Origin: Massilia brevitalea
GTDB lineage: Bacteria > Pseudomonadota > Gammaproteobacteria > Burkholderiales > Burkholderiaceae_D
NCBI RefSeq assembly: GCF_030711405.1
Contig: NZ_JAULSI010000047.1
Coordinates: forward strand, 1 to 35,971
Length of the DNA stretch: 35,971 nucleotides
Reading direction: 5' to 3'
Shown here: piece by piece, positions 22,300 to 31,910 of the stretch
Position numbering within the stretch: the first letter of the stretch is position 1
How the letters are laid out: every line of letters begins with the position of its first letter
Made by a program: the position numbers and the translations under genes
The notes under the pieces: generated by a model
The model's database searches: none
Told to the model about the DNA's origin: nothing
The model's input: the letters and a program-made list of their open reading frames with translations, nothing else

Positions 22300-23097
22300 T
22301 TATCGGGTAAGGGCGCGCCGCAGCGCGAAACTGATCGCGTCGACCAGGGCCACCAGCAGCAGCATGGCCAGGATCACGGTGGCCGCGCTCGGCATCTGGA
22401 ACAGCGACAGGTGGTACTTCAGCATCTGCCCCAGGCCGCCGGCGCCGACCACGCCCAGCACGGCGGCGGCGCGGATATTGTTCTCCCAGCGGTACAGGGT
22501 GTAGGACAGCATCTGCGGCAGGGTTTGCGGCAGGGTCGCGTAGAAGAAGGCGCCCAGCGCCGTCGCGCCGTTCGTGCGCAGCGTCGCTTCCGGCAGCGGC
22601 GCCGCGTTTTCCAGGGCGTCGGCAAACAGGCGTCCGAGCACGCCGGAAGTGTGCGCCGCCAGCGCCAGGGTGCCCGCGAACGGCCCCAGGCCGGCCGCCA
22701 CCAGCAGCAGCGCCGCCCACACCAGTTCCGGGATCGAGCGCAGCACGTTCAGCACCAGGCGCACGGCGCCGCGCGGGCCCGCGCCCCAGCGCCCCGAGGC
22801 CGGCAGCGCCAGCACCAGGCCGGCGGCCACGGCCAGCAGGGTGCCGAGGGCCGACATCGACAGGGTCTCGATGGCCGCGTCCAGGGTTTTCAGGAGGAAG
22901 GGGGTGGCGCTGTCCGGCGGTGCGAAACCGGCCAGGAATTCGGCCATGGTGCCGGCGGCATCGGGCGTGAAGAAGGCGGCCAGGTCGAGCCGCAGCGTGG
23001 CGAAGCTGGCGACGACCAGCACGGCCAGCGCCAGCAGCAGCAGCGGCGTGCCCCAGGAGCGGGGCGGCGGGGGCGGCGCGCGTAGCGGTTCGCTCAT
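22300..23097 (-). CDS. phnE: PhnE-type ABC permease, second copy
   Basis: A 265-residue MetI-fold inner membrane permease with six hydrophobic helices. The cytoplasmic coupling loop (EAA loop) reads TLPQTLPQMLSYTLYRWENNIRAA..GAGGLGQ, the classic form in PhnE proteins. Pro- and Arg-rich residues precede the first helix. Its ATG overlaps the stop of the other permease (ATGA at 23094-23097), so the two are translated together and probably form a heterodimeric channel. Confidence 0.85.
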   Translation of the reverse strand: MSEPLRAPPPPPRSWGTPLLLLALAVLVVASFATLRLDLAAFFTPDAAGTMAEFLAGFAPPDSATPFLLKTLDAAIETLSMSALGTLLAVAAGLVLALPASGRWGAGPRGAVRLVLNVLRSIPELVWAALLLVAAGLGPFAGTLALAAHTSGVLGRLFADALENAAPLPEATLRTNGATALGAFFYATLPQTLPQMLSYTLYRWENNIRAAAVLGVVGAGGLGQMLKYHLSLFQMPSAATVILAMLLLVALVDAISFALRRALTR

Positions 23098-23933
23098 CCC
23101 AGCCTCCGGCGCAGCAGCGTGGACACCAGGTCGGCCGCGGCCACCAGCAGCACGAACATGATGAGCATGGTGGCGACTTCGCCGCCGGCCATCATCTTGG
23201 TCGATTCGTCCATGCGCTGGCCCAGGCCGCCGGCGCCGACAAAGCCCATGATGGCCGAGCCCCGGATCGCGCATTCCCAGCGGTAGACGGTGTAGGACAC
23301 GAGTTCGGCCGCCGCTTCGGGCAGCGCGCCGTACAGCAGGGCCGCCAGGCGCCCGCTGCCGTTGGCGAGCAGGCTGTCGCTGGCGTGGGCGTCGCTCGAC
23401 TCGAGGATTTCGGCATACACCTTGGCCAGCATGCCGCAATAAGTGAGGGCGATGGCCAGCACGCCGGCGGTCGGGCCCAGGCCCACCACGCGCACGAACA
23501 GCAGGGCCCAGACCAGTTCCGGCACGCTGCGCAGAAGCACCAGCACCCAGCGCACTGCCTGGCGCAGCAGCGCGCTGCTGCGCCGCATGCGGCCGGTGCC
23601 TAGCGTCGATACCGACAGGCGCTCGGTCACCAGCAGGGTGGCGGGAATGGCGCCGAGCAGGGCCAGGAACAGGCCGCAGGTGGCGATCGCCACCGTGATC
23701 CAGGTTTCGTGCAGCACCATCGCCAGGAATTCGGCGGAATGCGCGGGATGCAGGAAGTCCGACAGGAAGTTGCCGGCCGCGGCCAGGCTTTGCAGATCGA
23801 ACAGGATCCAGGGCTTGAATTCGCTGTAGACCAGCATCGGCCACAGCAGCACCAGGCCGAGGCCGCAGGCCATCAGGCGCCCGCGCCAGGCCGGGTCGGG
23901 ATGAAGAGGGGGTGACAAAATGTGAGACGGCAC
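23094..23933 (-). CDS. phnE: PhnE-type ABC permease, first copy
   Basis: A 279-residue MetI-fold permease. It has a helix at about residues 18-37, a periplasmic loop and five more helices. The coupling loop is ALPEAAAELVSYTVYRWECAIRGSAIMGFVGAGGLGQ, close to that of its neighbour. The start is GTG at 23933, with no strong ribosome site; a downstream ATG at 23873 would cut the first helix. It follows phnC by 16 bases and overlaps the second permease by 4 bases. Confidence 0.82.
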   Translation of the reverse strand: MPSHILSPPLHPDPAWRGRLMACGLGLVLLWPMLVYSEFKPWILFDLQSLAAAGNFLSDFLHPAHSAEFLAMVLHETWITVAIATCGLFLALLGAIPATLLVTERLSVSTLGTGRMRRSSALLRQAVRWVLVLLRSVPELVWALLFVRVVGLGPTAGVLAIALTYCGMLAKVYAEILESSDAHASDSLLANGSGRLAALLYGALPEAAAELVSYTVYRWECAIRGSAIMGFVGAGGLGQRMDESTKMMAGGEVATMLIMFVLLVAAADLVSTLLRRRLG

Positions 23934-23949
23934 GTATCGGATCCGCGAA

Positions 23950-24762
23950 TCAGAGACAGGCGCCGACCGCGATGCGTTCCGGCGTTTCGTGCAGGTGGTG
24001 TTCCGGCGGCGGCAGCGTTTCGTTGGCGTAGAGCGCGGCGATCATCTCGTCGGATACCTGCTCGCGCGGCAAGTCGAACACGATGCGGCCGGCGCGCAGG
24101 CCGACGAGACGCTCGAAATGGGCGCGCGCCATCTCCACCTGGTGCAGGCTGCACACCAAAGTCGCTTTGCGCGCGGCCGCTTCGCCCTGCAGGGTCGACA
24201 GCGTGAGTTGCGCCAGCGCCGGGTCGAGCGCGGAGATCGGCTCGTCCACCAAAAACGCTTCGGCATTCGACAGCAGCAGGCGCGCCAGGCTGCAGCGCTG
24301 GCGCTCGCCGCCGGACAGGCGGTCGACGCGCGCGTACAGCTTGTCGCCCAGGCCGAAGCGGCTCAGGGCGTCGTAGGCGGCGTCCGGGTCGGCCGGCCTG
24401 AACAGCGAGGCCAGGGCCTGGCCCAGGCTCCACTGCGGCAGGCGCGCGGCCAGCACCGCGGTGACCACGCGCTGGCGCGGCGGCAGCGGCGGCGTTTGCG
24501 GCGCCAGGAACAGGCGCGTGCGCAAGGCATGGCGCGCGCGCTGCGGCAAGGCCCACGGGTCCTGGCCAAAGGCGCTGAAGCCGCCCTCGGCCGGCCGGTG
24601 GGCCAGCGCCAGGGTCGACAGCAGGGTGGTCTTGCCGGCGCCGGATGGCCCGATCAGCGCCAGCTGCTCGCCCGGCGCAATCGCCAGGTCGAGCGCCTGC
24701 AGCGCGGGCGCGCGGCTGCCCGTGAGGTGGCGGACCGTCAGTTTCTCGAGCTTGAACGTCAT
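23950..24762 (-). CDS. phnC: PhnC-type ABC ATPase
   Basis: A 270-residue ATPase. Walker A GPSGAGKT is at residues 38-45, the signature is LSGGERQRCSLARL, Walker B is FLVDEPISALDP and the H-loop is CSLHQVE. The wording matches PhnC of phosphonate-type importers. It drives import through the two PhnE-like permeases that follow. A C-terminal extension of about 30 residues after the H-loop region is His/Glu-rich. Start 24762 was chosen because the ORF continues only six codons further upstream, within the gap to phnD. Confidence 0.85.
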   Translation of the reverse strand: MTFKLEKLTVRHLTGSRAPALQALDLAIAPGEQLALIGPSGAGKTTLLSTLALAHRPAEGGFSAFGQDPWALPQRARHALRTRLFLAPQTPPLPPRQRVVTAVLAARLPQWSLGQALASLFRPADPDAAYDALSRFGLGDKLYARVDRLSGGERQRCSLARLLLSNAEAFLVDEPISALDPALAQLTLSTLQGEAAARKATLVCSLHQVEMARAHFERLVGLRAGRIVFDLPREQVSDEMIAALYANETLPPPEHHLHETPERIAVGACL

Positions 24763-24791
24763 CGGCTGAATGCGCGGCAAGACCGGGTGGA

Positions 24792-25670
24792 TTACTTCAG
24801 CAGGCCGGCATTGCGCGCGGCCGCTTCGATCGCCTTGTAGTTCTCCGGCTTGGTGGCGATGAACCTGGTGGCGCGCTGCAGGTCGAGGATCTGCTTGCCT
24901 TCAGGCGTCGAATCGTCCAGGGCCAGGAAGGCGTCGCGGATCTTCTTTTGCAGCGCCGGGTTCATGTTCGAATGCACCGACCAGTTGTAGTCGTAGTAGC
25001 CCGGGGTGGTGTAGAACACGCGCACGACTTTCGGGTCGACCTTGTTGGCTTCGACCAGCTTTTCCCAGACCGAGATGTTCAGCGCACCGGCATCGACCTT
25101 GCCGCCGGCCACGGCCGCCACGGTGGCGTCGTGTGCGCCCGAGAACGAGATGCGCTTCAGGTCGGTGTCCGGATTGATCCTGGCGCCCAGCAGGAAGGAG
25201 CGCGGCATCAGGTGGCCCGAGGTCGAGGATTCCGAGCCGAACGACAGGGTCTTGCCCTTCAGGTCTTCCAGCTTGTTGATGCCGGGCTGGGTGGTCACGA
25301 ACACCGAGCGGAATTTCTCGTCCTCGGCGCGCTGCACCAGCGGCGTGATCTGGCCCTTGCTGCGCACGTTGGCCTGCACGAAGGTGAAGCCGCCGAACCA
25401 GACCATGTCGAGCTTGTGGTTGACCAGGCCTTCGACCGAGGCGGCGTAGTCGGTCACCGGGGTGAACTCGACCTTCAGGCCGGTGGCCTTGGCCAGGTAG
25501 TCGCCCAGTGGCTTGAACTTGCGCTGCAGCTCGGTTGGCGCTTCGTCGGGAATGGCCGACACTTTCAGCACGCCAGGCGTGTTCTGGGCCGCGGCGCCGG
25601 GCGCGGCGAACGCGAAGGAAACGGCGACGGATGCTGCGAGCAGCGACTTCAGGGCGGAGATGGGCGACAT
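24792..25670 (-). CDS. phnD: PhnD-type substrate-binding protein
   Basis: A 292-residue periplasmic binding protein. It has a signal peptide in residues 1-28 (ends GAAA-Q), then the PhnD-like fold with SAIPDEAPTEL, PVTDYAASVEGL, the binding-loop text FGGFTFVQA and FGSESSTSGHLMPR, all typical of phosphonate/phosphite binders. A PhnD subgroup is annotated elsewhere as putative selenate-binding, and the wording here resembles it from memory, so the ligand is open. The start is set by the signal peptide, with AAGAAAG upstream. It is the first gene of the operon; the promoter should lie in the 166-base gap shared with egtD. Confidence 0.85.
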   Translation of the reverse strand: MSPISALKSLLAASVAVSFAFAAPGAAAQNTPGVLKVSAIPDEAPTELQRKFKPLGDYLAKATGLKVEFTPVTDYAASVEGLVNHKLDMVWFGGFTFVQANVRSKGQITPLVQRAEDEKFRSVFVTTQPGINKLEDLKGKTLSFGSESSTSGHLMPRSFLLGARINPDTDLKRISFSGAHDATVAAVAGGKVDAGALNISVWEKLVEANKVDPKVVRVFYTTPGYYDYNWSVHSNMNPALQKKIRDAFLALDDSTPEGKQILDLQRATRFIATKPENYKAIEAAARNAGLLK

Positions 25671-25836
25671 GGTATGGGCTTTCTTGTTAATAAGGTCTTG
25701 CAAGACGGATGGCCTGCACGCTTGCGTGGCAGGCGAACGCGGAGATTCGGCGCTTCGGGCTATGATAGCAAAAACGTCAACATCTCCAGGCCAGGGCGCA
25801 TCCGGCGCTTCGGCGGCACGAATGATAAACCCTATG
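25671..25836. promoter_or_regulatory. Divergent promoter region, phnD and egtD
   Basis: The intergenic region between the importer operon (minus) and egtD (plus) must hold both promoters. TATGAT at 25761-25766 lies inside GCTATGATAGC (25759-25769), a 5-1-5 palindrome, and could be a -10 box for the plus strand. No clear -35 could be placed. No riboswitch structure is obvious. Confidence 0.35.
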
Positions 25837-26796
25837 ATGACTTTATGCATAACCGAGCAGCCTGAAACCGTGGCCAACGCCCACGTTCCCGCTGAGCTCT
25901 ACGACGGCCTGGGCGCGCGCAACGCCACCATTTCACCCAAGTTCCTCTACGACGCGCTTGGCTCGAAGCTGTTCGAAGCGATCTGCGAACTGCCGGAATA
26001 CTATCCAACCCGCACCGAAGCGGCGATTTTCGCACGCCATGGCGCCGAGATGGCGCGCGTGGCCGGCGTCGGCAGCACCCTGGTCGACCTCGGCGCCGGC
26101 AACTGCGCCAAGGCAGCCTCGCTGTTCCCGCTGCTGCGCCCGAGCCAGTACGTGGCGATCGACATTTCCACCGAATTCCTGCACGACGCGCTGAACCGGC
26201 TGCGCCAGCGCTTCCCGCAGATCGCGATGGAAGCGCTGGGCCTGGACTTTTCCAGCGGCCTCGAACTCCCGAGCAATGTGCGCGCCGAAAAACGCCTGTT
26301 CTTCTATCCCGGCTCGTCGCTCGGCAACTTCACGCCGCCGGAAGCACGTGCTTTCCTGCGCCGCCTGCGCCGCAACTGCGGACCGGACGGCGGCCTGCTG
26401 ATCGGGATCGACCTGGTCAAGGACAAGGCCGTCATGGATGCCGCCTACGACGACGCCCTCGGCGTAACCGCCGCCTTCAACCTGAACGTGCTGCGCCACG
26501 TGAATACCCTGCTCGGCGCCGACTTCGACATCCGCGAATGGCGCCATGTCGGCTTCTACAACGAGGCCATGGGCCGGGTCGAGATGCACCTCGAAGCCAA
26601 GCGCGCCCAGCAGGTGCGCTGGCCGGGCGGCGGGCGCGACTTCGCGGCGGGCGAGCGCATCCATACCGAAAACAGCTACAAGTACCGCCAGGCCGACGCC
26701 ATCAGCCTGCTCGAATCGGCCGGCTTCGAGGCAACCCGCGTCTGGACCGATCCGCACTGTCCGTTTGCCGTGATCCACGCGCAGGCGGCCGGCTGA
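25837..26796 (+). CDS. egtD: L-histidine N-alpha-methyltransferase (ergothioneine)
   Basis: A 319-residue enzyme that trimethylates histidine to hercynine with SAM, the first step of ergothioneine synthesis. The SAM motif DLGAGNCAK is at residues 84-92, preceded by ELPEYYPTRTE at 51-61, which in EgtD contributes to the histidine site. FYPGSSLGNF and the C-terminal HTENSYKY block are typical. The length is normal. Two adjacent ATGs (25834, 25837) exist and no clear ribosome site precedes either. It is followed ten bases later by egtB, so they are co-transcribed. Confidence 0.93.
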   Translation: MTLCITEQPETVANAHVPAELYDGLGARNATISPKFLYDALGSKLFEAICELPEYYPTRTEAAIFARHGAEMARVAGVGSTLVDLGAGNCAKAASLFPLLRPSQYVAIDISTEFLHDALNRLRQRFPQIAMEALGLDFSSGLELPSNVRAEKRLFFYPGSSLGNFTPPEARAFLRRLRRNCGPDGGLLIGIDLVKDKAVMDAAYDDALGVTAAFNLNVLRHVNTLLGADFDIREWRHVGFYNEAMGRVEMHLEAKRAQQVRWPGGGRDFAAGERIHTENSYKYRQADAISLLESAGFEATRVWTDPHCPFAVIHAQAAG

Positions 26797-26806
26797 GAGT
26801 TTTATT

Positions 26807-28020
<1,214 letters not shown>

Positions 28021-28024
<4 letters not shown>

Positions 28025-28962
28025 TACGGCTGCGCTGGCAGTCGGTGCGCCGCGCGCGCATCCGCATCCTGAACCGGCGCGCGAATGCCTACATTTTCTC
28101 GCACCCGCTGACCTTTACCCTGAGCTGCCTGCGCGGCTTTCGCGCCAACCAGGGCTTGCTGCTGGCCGGCGCCGTGGCCTATTACGCGCTGCTGTCGATC
28201 GTGCCCTTCCTGATGCTGGTGGTGGTGGCGCTGTCGCACTTCATCGACCAGGCCGAGCTGCTGGAAACCCTGCGCCGCTACCTCGAACTGCTGGTGCCGG
28301 GCCAGTCGCGCTCCATCGTGGCCGAGGTCGCCAACTTCCTCGACAACCGCGACCTCATCACCTGGGTGCTGGGCGTCACCATGCTGTTCTTCAGTTCCCT
28401 CGCCTTTACGGTGCTGGAAAACGCCATGAGCGTGATCTTCGTGCACCGCGTGGCGATCCGGCGCCGCCACTTCCTGGTGTCGGCGGTGCTGCCTTACTGC
28501 TACATCCTGGCGCTGGGCTTCGGGGTGATGCTGGTGACCCTGGTGGCCGGCACCCTGCAGGTGATGGGGCGGGAGCACGTCGATCTGTTCGGCTACAGCT
28601 GGTCGCTGGGCGGGGTATCGGGGGCGCTGCTCTACCTGCTGGGCCTGGGCGGCGAAATCCTGGTACTGACCTCGATCTACCTGGTGATGCCGGTCGGGCG
28701 CCTGTCGCTGTCGCACGCGCTGGTCGGCGGGGTCACGGCGGCGCTGCTGTGGGAACTGGCGCGCCATGTCCTGGTCTGGTATTTCTCGACCCTGTCCCAG
28801 GTGAACGTGGTGTATGGCTCGATGACGACCGCCATCGTGGTCATGTTCAGCCTCGAGATCGGCGCCACGCTGCTGCTGTTTGGGGCCCAGGTGATCGCCG
28901 AGTACGAGCGGGCGGGCAAAGGCAAGCCGGAACGGGCCCAGCCGCTGTCGACGGCGGCTTGA
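28021..28962 (+). CDS. YihY/BrkB family membrane protein
   Basis: A 313-residue inner membrane protein with about six helices. The N-terminal cytoplasmic part is Arg-rich. Family landmarks include GAVAYYALLSIVPFLMLVV near residues 50-68 and the C-terminal VVYGSMTTAIVVMFSLEIGATLLLFGAQV. The proposed role in the family (formerly RNase BN) has been withdrawn, and transport of an unknown substrate is likely. Its ATG overlaps the egtB stop, so it is translationally coupled to ergothioneine synthesis, which may be only an arrangement of convenience. Confidence 0.88.
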
Positions 28963-29070
28963 TCGACGGCGGGGCTTTGCGGTAGCTCAATTTCCAACAG
29001 GAATAGAAATGGCACATTCGTTCTTGCGCCCGGCTAACAGCGGGCGATGTTCAACGGAACGGGAGATGTC

Positions 29071-29241
29071 ATGGATCAGGGCGTATTCCTTGGATTGCCG
29101 GCGCCGGTCGTCTTGGCTTTCGCCGCATTGCTGTTGCTGCTGGTGCTGGTTGCGCATGCCTTGCATGGCCTGCGCAAACCGGCGCCGGTGCGCCGTCCCG
29201 CGGCGCACGAGCGGCGCCACCGGCAGGACGCTGGCGGCTGA
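29071..29241 (+). CDS. Small membrane protein, 56 residues
   Basis: A 56-residue single-pass protein with a hydrophobic helix at about residues 10-33 (PVVLAFAALLLLLVLVAHAL), followed by a basic Arg/His-rich tail. It starts at ATG 29071 after a GGGAG site; ATG 29047 would add eight residues. It is followed by the strong terminator at 29256-29292, which supports it being expressed. No family is recognised. Confidence 0.65.
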   Translation: MDQGVFLGLPAPVVLAFAALLLLLVLVAHALHGLRKPAPVRRPAAHERRHRQDAGG

Positions 29242-29255
29242 CGTATCAACACAGC

Positions 29256-29292
29256 AAAAAAAGGCCCGGGTGCTTCCACCCGGGCCTTTTTT
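29256..29292. terminator. Strong bidirectional terminator
   Basis: A 16-bp perfect stem, AAAAAAGGCCCGGGTG paired with CACCCGGGCCTTTTTT around a CTTC loop, with A and T runs on both flanks. It can end transcripts from both sides: the small membrane gene on plus, and the lipoprotein gene on minus (stop at 29339). Confidence 0.93.
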
Positions 29293-29338
29293 CATCCATA
29301 AGCAAAGGCGCCGCAGCGCCCGTGCCCGGTACTAATTA

Positions 29339-30100
29339 TTACTGCTTCTGCGCCACCACCGCTTCGCCCAGCCCACCGTCGGCCGTCGTCAGGCCGAAGG
29401 TCAGGAAGGTCTTGGCGGTGTTCAGCTTGGCGATACCGCTCAGCTGGGTGGTGCTACCGGTGCAGGTCTCGGTCAGGGTGACGTCGAACACGGCCACGCT
29501 GCCGTGCGGCGCCACGGTGCCGTTGTAGTTGCAGCCAAGGGTGCTGGTGCCCGACAGCACGCCGTTGGCGTCGACGGTCCAGTTGGCAACGATGGTGCCG
29601 CCGGCCTTGGTGAAGCGCCAGTTGCCGGTGGCATCGGCGCGGGTCACGGCGGTGCTGTAGCGGGTGTCCGCCGTCAGCGCCAGCGAGCTGGTGCCGGCAG
29701 TGCCGCGCACCGACACCGCAAACGCGGTGCCGCTCGGTGCGCCGCCGGAGACGGTGACCGTCTCGGCCTTGGCGCCCGACACCGGATAGCGTGCGCCGTT
29801 GGCCGAGAAGGTCTGGCCCGACACGGCCAGCTTGGCGGTGGTCAGACCGACCAGGTTGTCCTGGGCGTCGTGCAGGAACAGCCAGGCCGCGCCGTCGCTC
29901 AGGACCACGCTGCGCACGACCGTGGCGCCGCCGAAGCTGGCGCCCGTCACCGGGCCGTTCCAGAAGCCTTGCAGCTGGCCCAGGGTAATCGCCGGCGGGG
30001 TCACCACCGGCGGGGTGGTCGTGCCGCCACCGCCGCCACCGCCGCCGCAGGCGGCCAGGCTCAAGACACTCGATGCAGCCAAGAATTTAATCAGTTTCAT
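29339..30100 (-). CDS. Predicted lipoprotein of unknown function
   Basis: A 253-residue lipoprotein. The signal sequence MKLIKFLAASSVLSLAAC has a lipobox ending at C18 (LAAC), followed by eight glycines and a TTTPP linker, then a beta-rich domain with many Thr/Gly/Ala. Start 30100 was chosen because AAAGGA lies 6 bases upstream; starts at 30106 and 30118 exist. The protein is likely anchored in the outer membrane. It lies downstream of the secretion operon, 31 bases after the fused gene's stop, so co-transcription is likely. No family is recognised. Confidence 0.75.
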   Translation of the reverse strand: MKLIKFLAASSVLSLAACGGGGGGGGTTTPPVVTPPAITLGQLQGFWNGPVTGASFGGATVVRSVVLSDGAAWLFLHDAQDNLVGLTTAKLAVSGQTFSANGARYPVSGAKAETVTVSGGAPSGTAFAVSVRGTAGTSSLALTADTRYSTAVTRADATGNWRFTKAGGTIVANWTVDANGVLSGTSTLGCNYNGTVAPHGSVAVFDVTLTETCTGSTTQLSGIAKLNTAKTFLTFGLTTADGGLGEAVVAQKQ

Positions 30101-30131
30101 CTTCATTCCTTTAAACATTAATTTTTGGTGC

Positions 30132-31910
30132 TTAGTCGAAGGCGTTGCCTGGGCCTTGCTCGTCCGGCGTATCGATCACGTAGCCGATCAGGCTCAGCGA
30201 TGCATGCGCCGCCACGCCGTTGCTGACGATGTTCGAATCGCCGGCCACGCCCACGTCGAACTGGCTGCCTTCGGTGATGTGGAAGTCGAGGCGGATCTTG
30301 TCGCCTTCGGCCACCATCTGGCCACCGTAGGCCGCGCTGGCCAGGTTGACCAGCACGCCGCTCGCATCCTTCGCCCAGTAACCATTCACACCCGTGCTCG
30401 CATCGACGTACAGGCTGAAGTTCTCGGTCGCGCCAGGTGCATTGACCTTGGCGGTGAACGAGATGCCGTCCATCGGCGCTTGCGCCCAGCTTGGCAGGTC
30501 GATGGCATTGTGCACGCTATGCACGTCGGTCAGCGGATTCGCATCCGCCACCGGCTTGCCGTTGACCGCGCCTGCCACCAGCGTGACATAGGAGCTGCCA
30601 TTCGAGGCGCTCGGTACGCCCATCGAAACCACCGCAGGCTGCAGCGCGTCGAGGATGCCGTCGCCGTTGCCGTCGCCGAGCAGGCCGCCGTTGCCGAGCG
30701 CCGGCGCCAGGGCTTCCACCGAAGGCGCCACGCCGTTGCCGTCGCGCACCACATCGCTTGCAGCACTGCCAACCGATTCCGCTGCGCCGAAGCCGTCGGT
30801 GTAGCGGGCCACCACGTCGATGGTCTTGCCGATCAGCGCGCTGTTCAGGGTCAGGCTGGCGCCGGTGGCGCCGGAGATGTCCGCGCCATTGGCTTGCCAC
30901 TGGTAGCTCACCGTGCCCATGCCGTCCTGGTCCGCCAGGGTGTTCGAGGCGGTCAGGGTCTGGCCCAGGGTGGTGTTGCCAGCGATCAGCACCGCGCCGG
31001 TCGGCGCGTCGTTGACGTTGGCCACACGGTCGGTGGCGCTGCTGGTCACGCTTTCCACGGTGCCTTCGGCATCAAGGTAGCTGGCGACCACAGTGATCGC
31101 CTTGCCCACCTGGGCCTGGGTCAGCACATAGCTGCTGCCGACCGCCACCAGGGCGCCATCGGCGAGCCAGCGGTAGCTGACGTTGCCCATGCCGTCGGTG
31201 TCGCCCAGCGTGTTGCTGGCCGTCAGGGTCTGGTGCTGCGTCGCCGAACCGGCGATCGTCACCTGCGCGCTTTGCTGGCCGCGGCTGCCGTCGGCAATCG
31301 CCTGCAGGTCGGCCGCCAGCGCCGCCTTGCGCGACATGAACAGCTGCTGCTGGGCCTCGATCTGCAGGCTGACGCCCGGATCCTGGCGCGCCGCTTCGAC
31401 GTCCGGGTGCAGGGCGATCGCGGCGGCGCCGTTCTGTTCGGCCAGCAGGCGCGACTCGGCCGCACGTTCGTTCAGGTAGCGCAGGCGCACCGCGGTGAAG
31501 TTGGCGCGCGCCACGGCGCTGTCGAGTTCCACGAGGGGCTGGCCCTGTTTCACGAGGTCGCCCTCGCGCACCAGTACCTGCTTGATCAGGCCGCCGGTCA
31601 GGTGCTGCACCGGCTGGCGCTTGGTGTCGACCATCACGGTGCCGGGCGCCGGCACGCCTTCGTCGAGCGGGGCAAAGGCGACCCAGGCCAGCAAGCCGGC
31701 CAGGCCCAGGGCCAGGGCCAGCTTGCCCAGGCGCAGGCTGCGGCGTGCGTGGCCGGCGGCGGCAGGCGCATCGCCCGCGGGCGGCTCATCGTTGGCGGCC
31801 GGGCCGCTACCGGGCCACAGGTCGGCGCCGGCCTGGGGCAGGCCGGGCTGGACGAGATCGTTCTTCAGTTGAGCGGTCTCGGGTTGAGCGTTCTTGAGCT
31901 GAGGTTTCAT
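30132..31910 (-). CDS. HlyD-type membrane-fusion protein fused to Ig-like repeat protein
   Basis: A 592-residue chimera. Residues 1-59 are cytoplasmic and rich in Pro/Ala. A membrane helix is at about 60-80, a lipoyl half-motif at 88-130 (GTVMVDTKRQPVQHLTGG...VLVREGDLVKQGQPLVELD), then the first coiled-coil strand at 131-216. At residue 217 the text changes to secreted-protein repeats: two Ig-like units of 90-residue period starting at 217 and 307 (each with QTLTASNTL and DGMG), an acidic Ca-binding-like DGNGDGILDALQP at 413-425, and a C-terminal beta-rich region to 592. The second half of the fusion protein (rest of hairpin, second lipoyl half, beta-barrel) is missing, so it cannot act as a normal type I secretion adaptor. 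The start ATG overlaps the stop of the upstream exporter (ATGA). The open frame continues upstream but that part overlaps the exporter gene. Confidence 0.85.
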   Translation of the reverse strand: MKPQLKNAQPETAQLKNDLVQPGLPQAGADLWPGSGPAANDEPPAGDAPAAAGHARRSLRLGKLALALGLAGLLAWVAFAPLDEGVPAPGTVMVDTKRQPVQHLTGGLIKQVLVREGDLVKQGQPLVELDSAVARANFTAVRLRYLNERAAESRLLAEQNGAAAIALHPDVEAARQDPGVSLQIEAQQQLFMSRKAALAADLQAIADGSRGQQSAQVTIAGSATQHQTLTASNTLGDTDGMGNVSYRWLADGALVAVGSSYVLTQAQVGKAITVVASYLDAEGTVESVTSSATDRVANVNDAPTGAVLIAGNTTLGQTLTASNTLADQDGMGTVSYQWQANGADISGATGASLTLNSALIGKTIDVVARYTDGFGAAESVGSAASDVVRDGNGVAPSVEALAPALGNGGLLGDGNGDGILDALQPAVVSMGVPSASNGSSYVTLVAGAVNGKPVADANPLTDVHSVHNAIDLPSWAQAPMDGISFTAKVNAPGATENFSLYVDASTGVNGYWAKDASGVLVNLASAAYGGQMVAEGDKIRLDFHITEGSQFDVGVAGDSNIVSNGVAAHASLSLIGYVIDTPDEQGPGNAFD

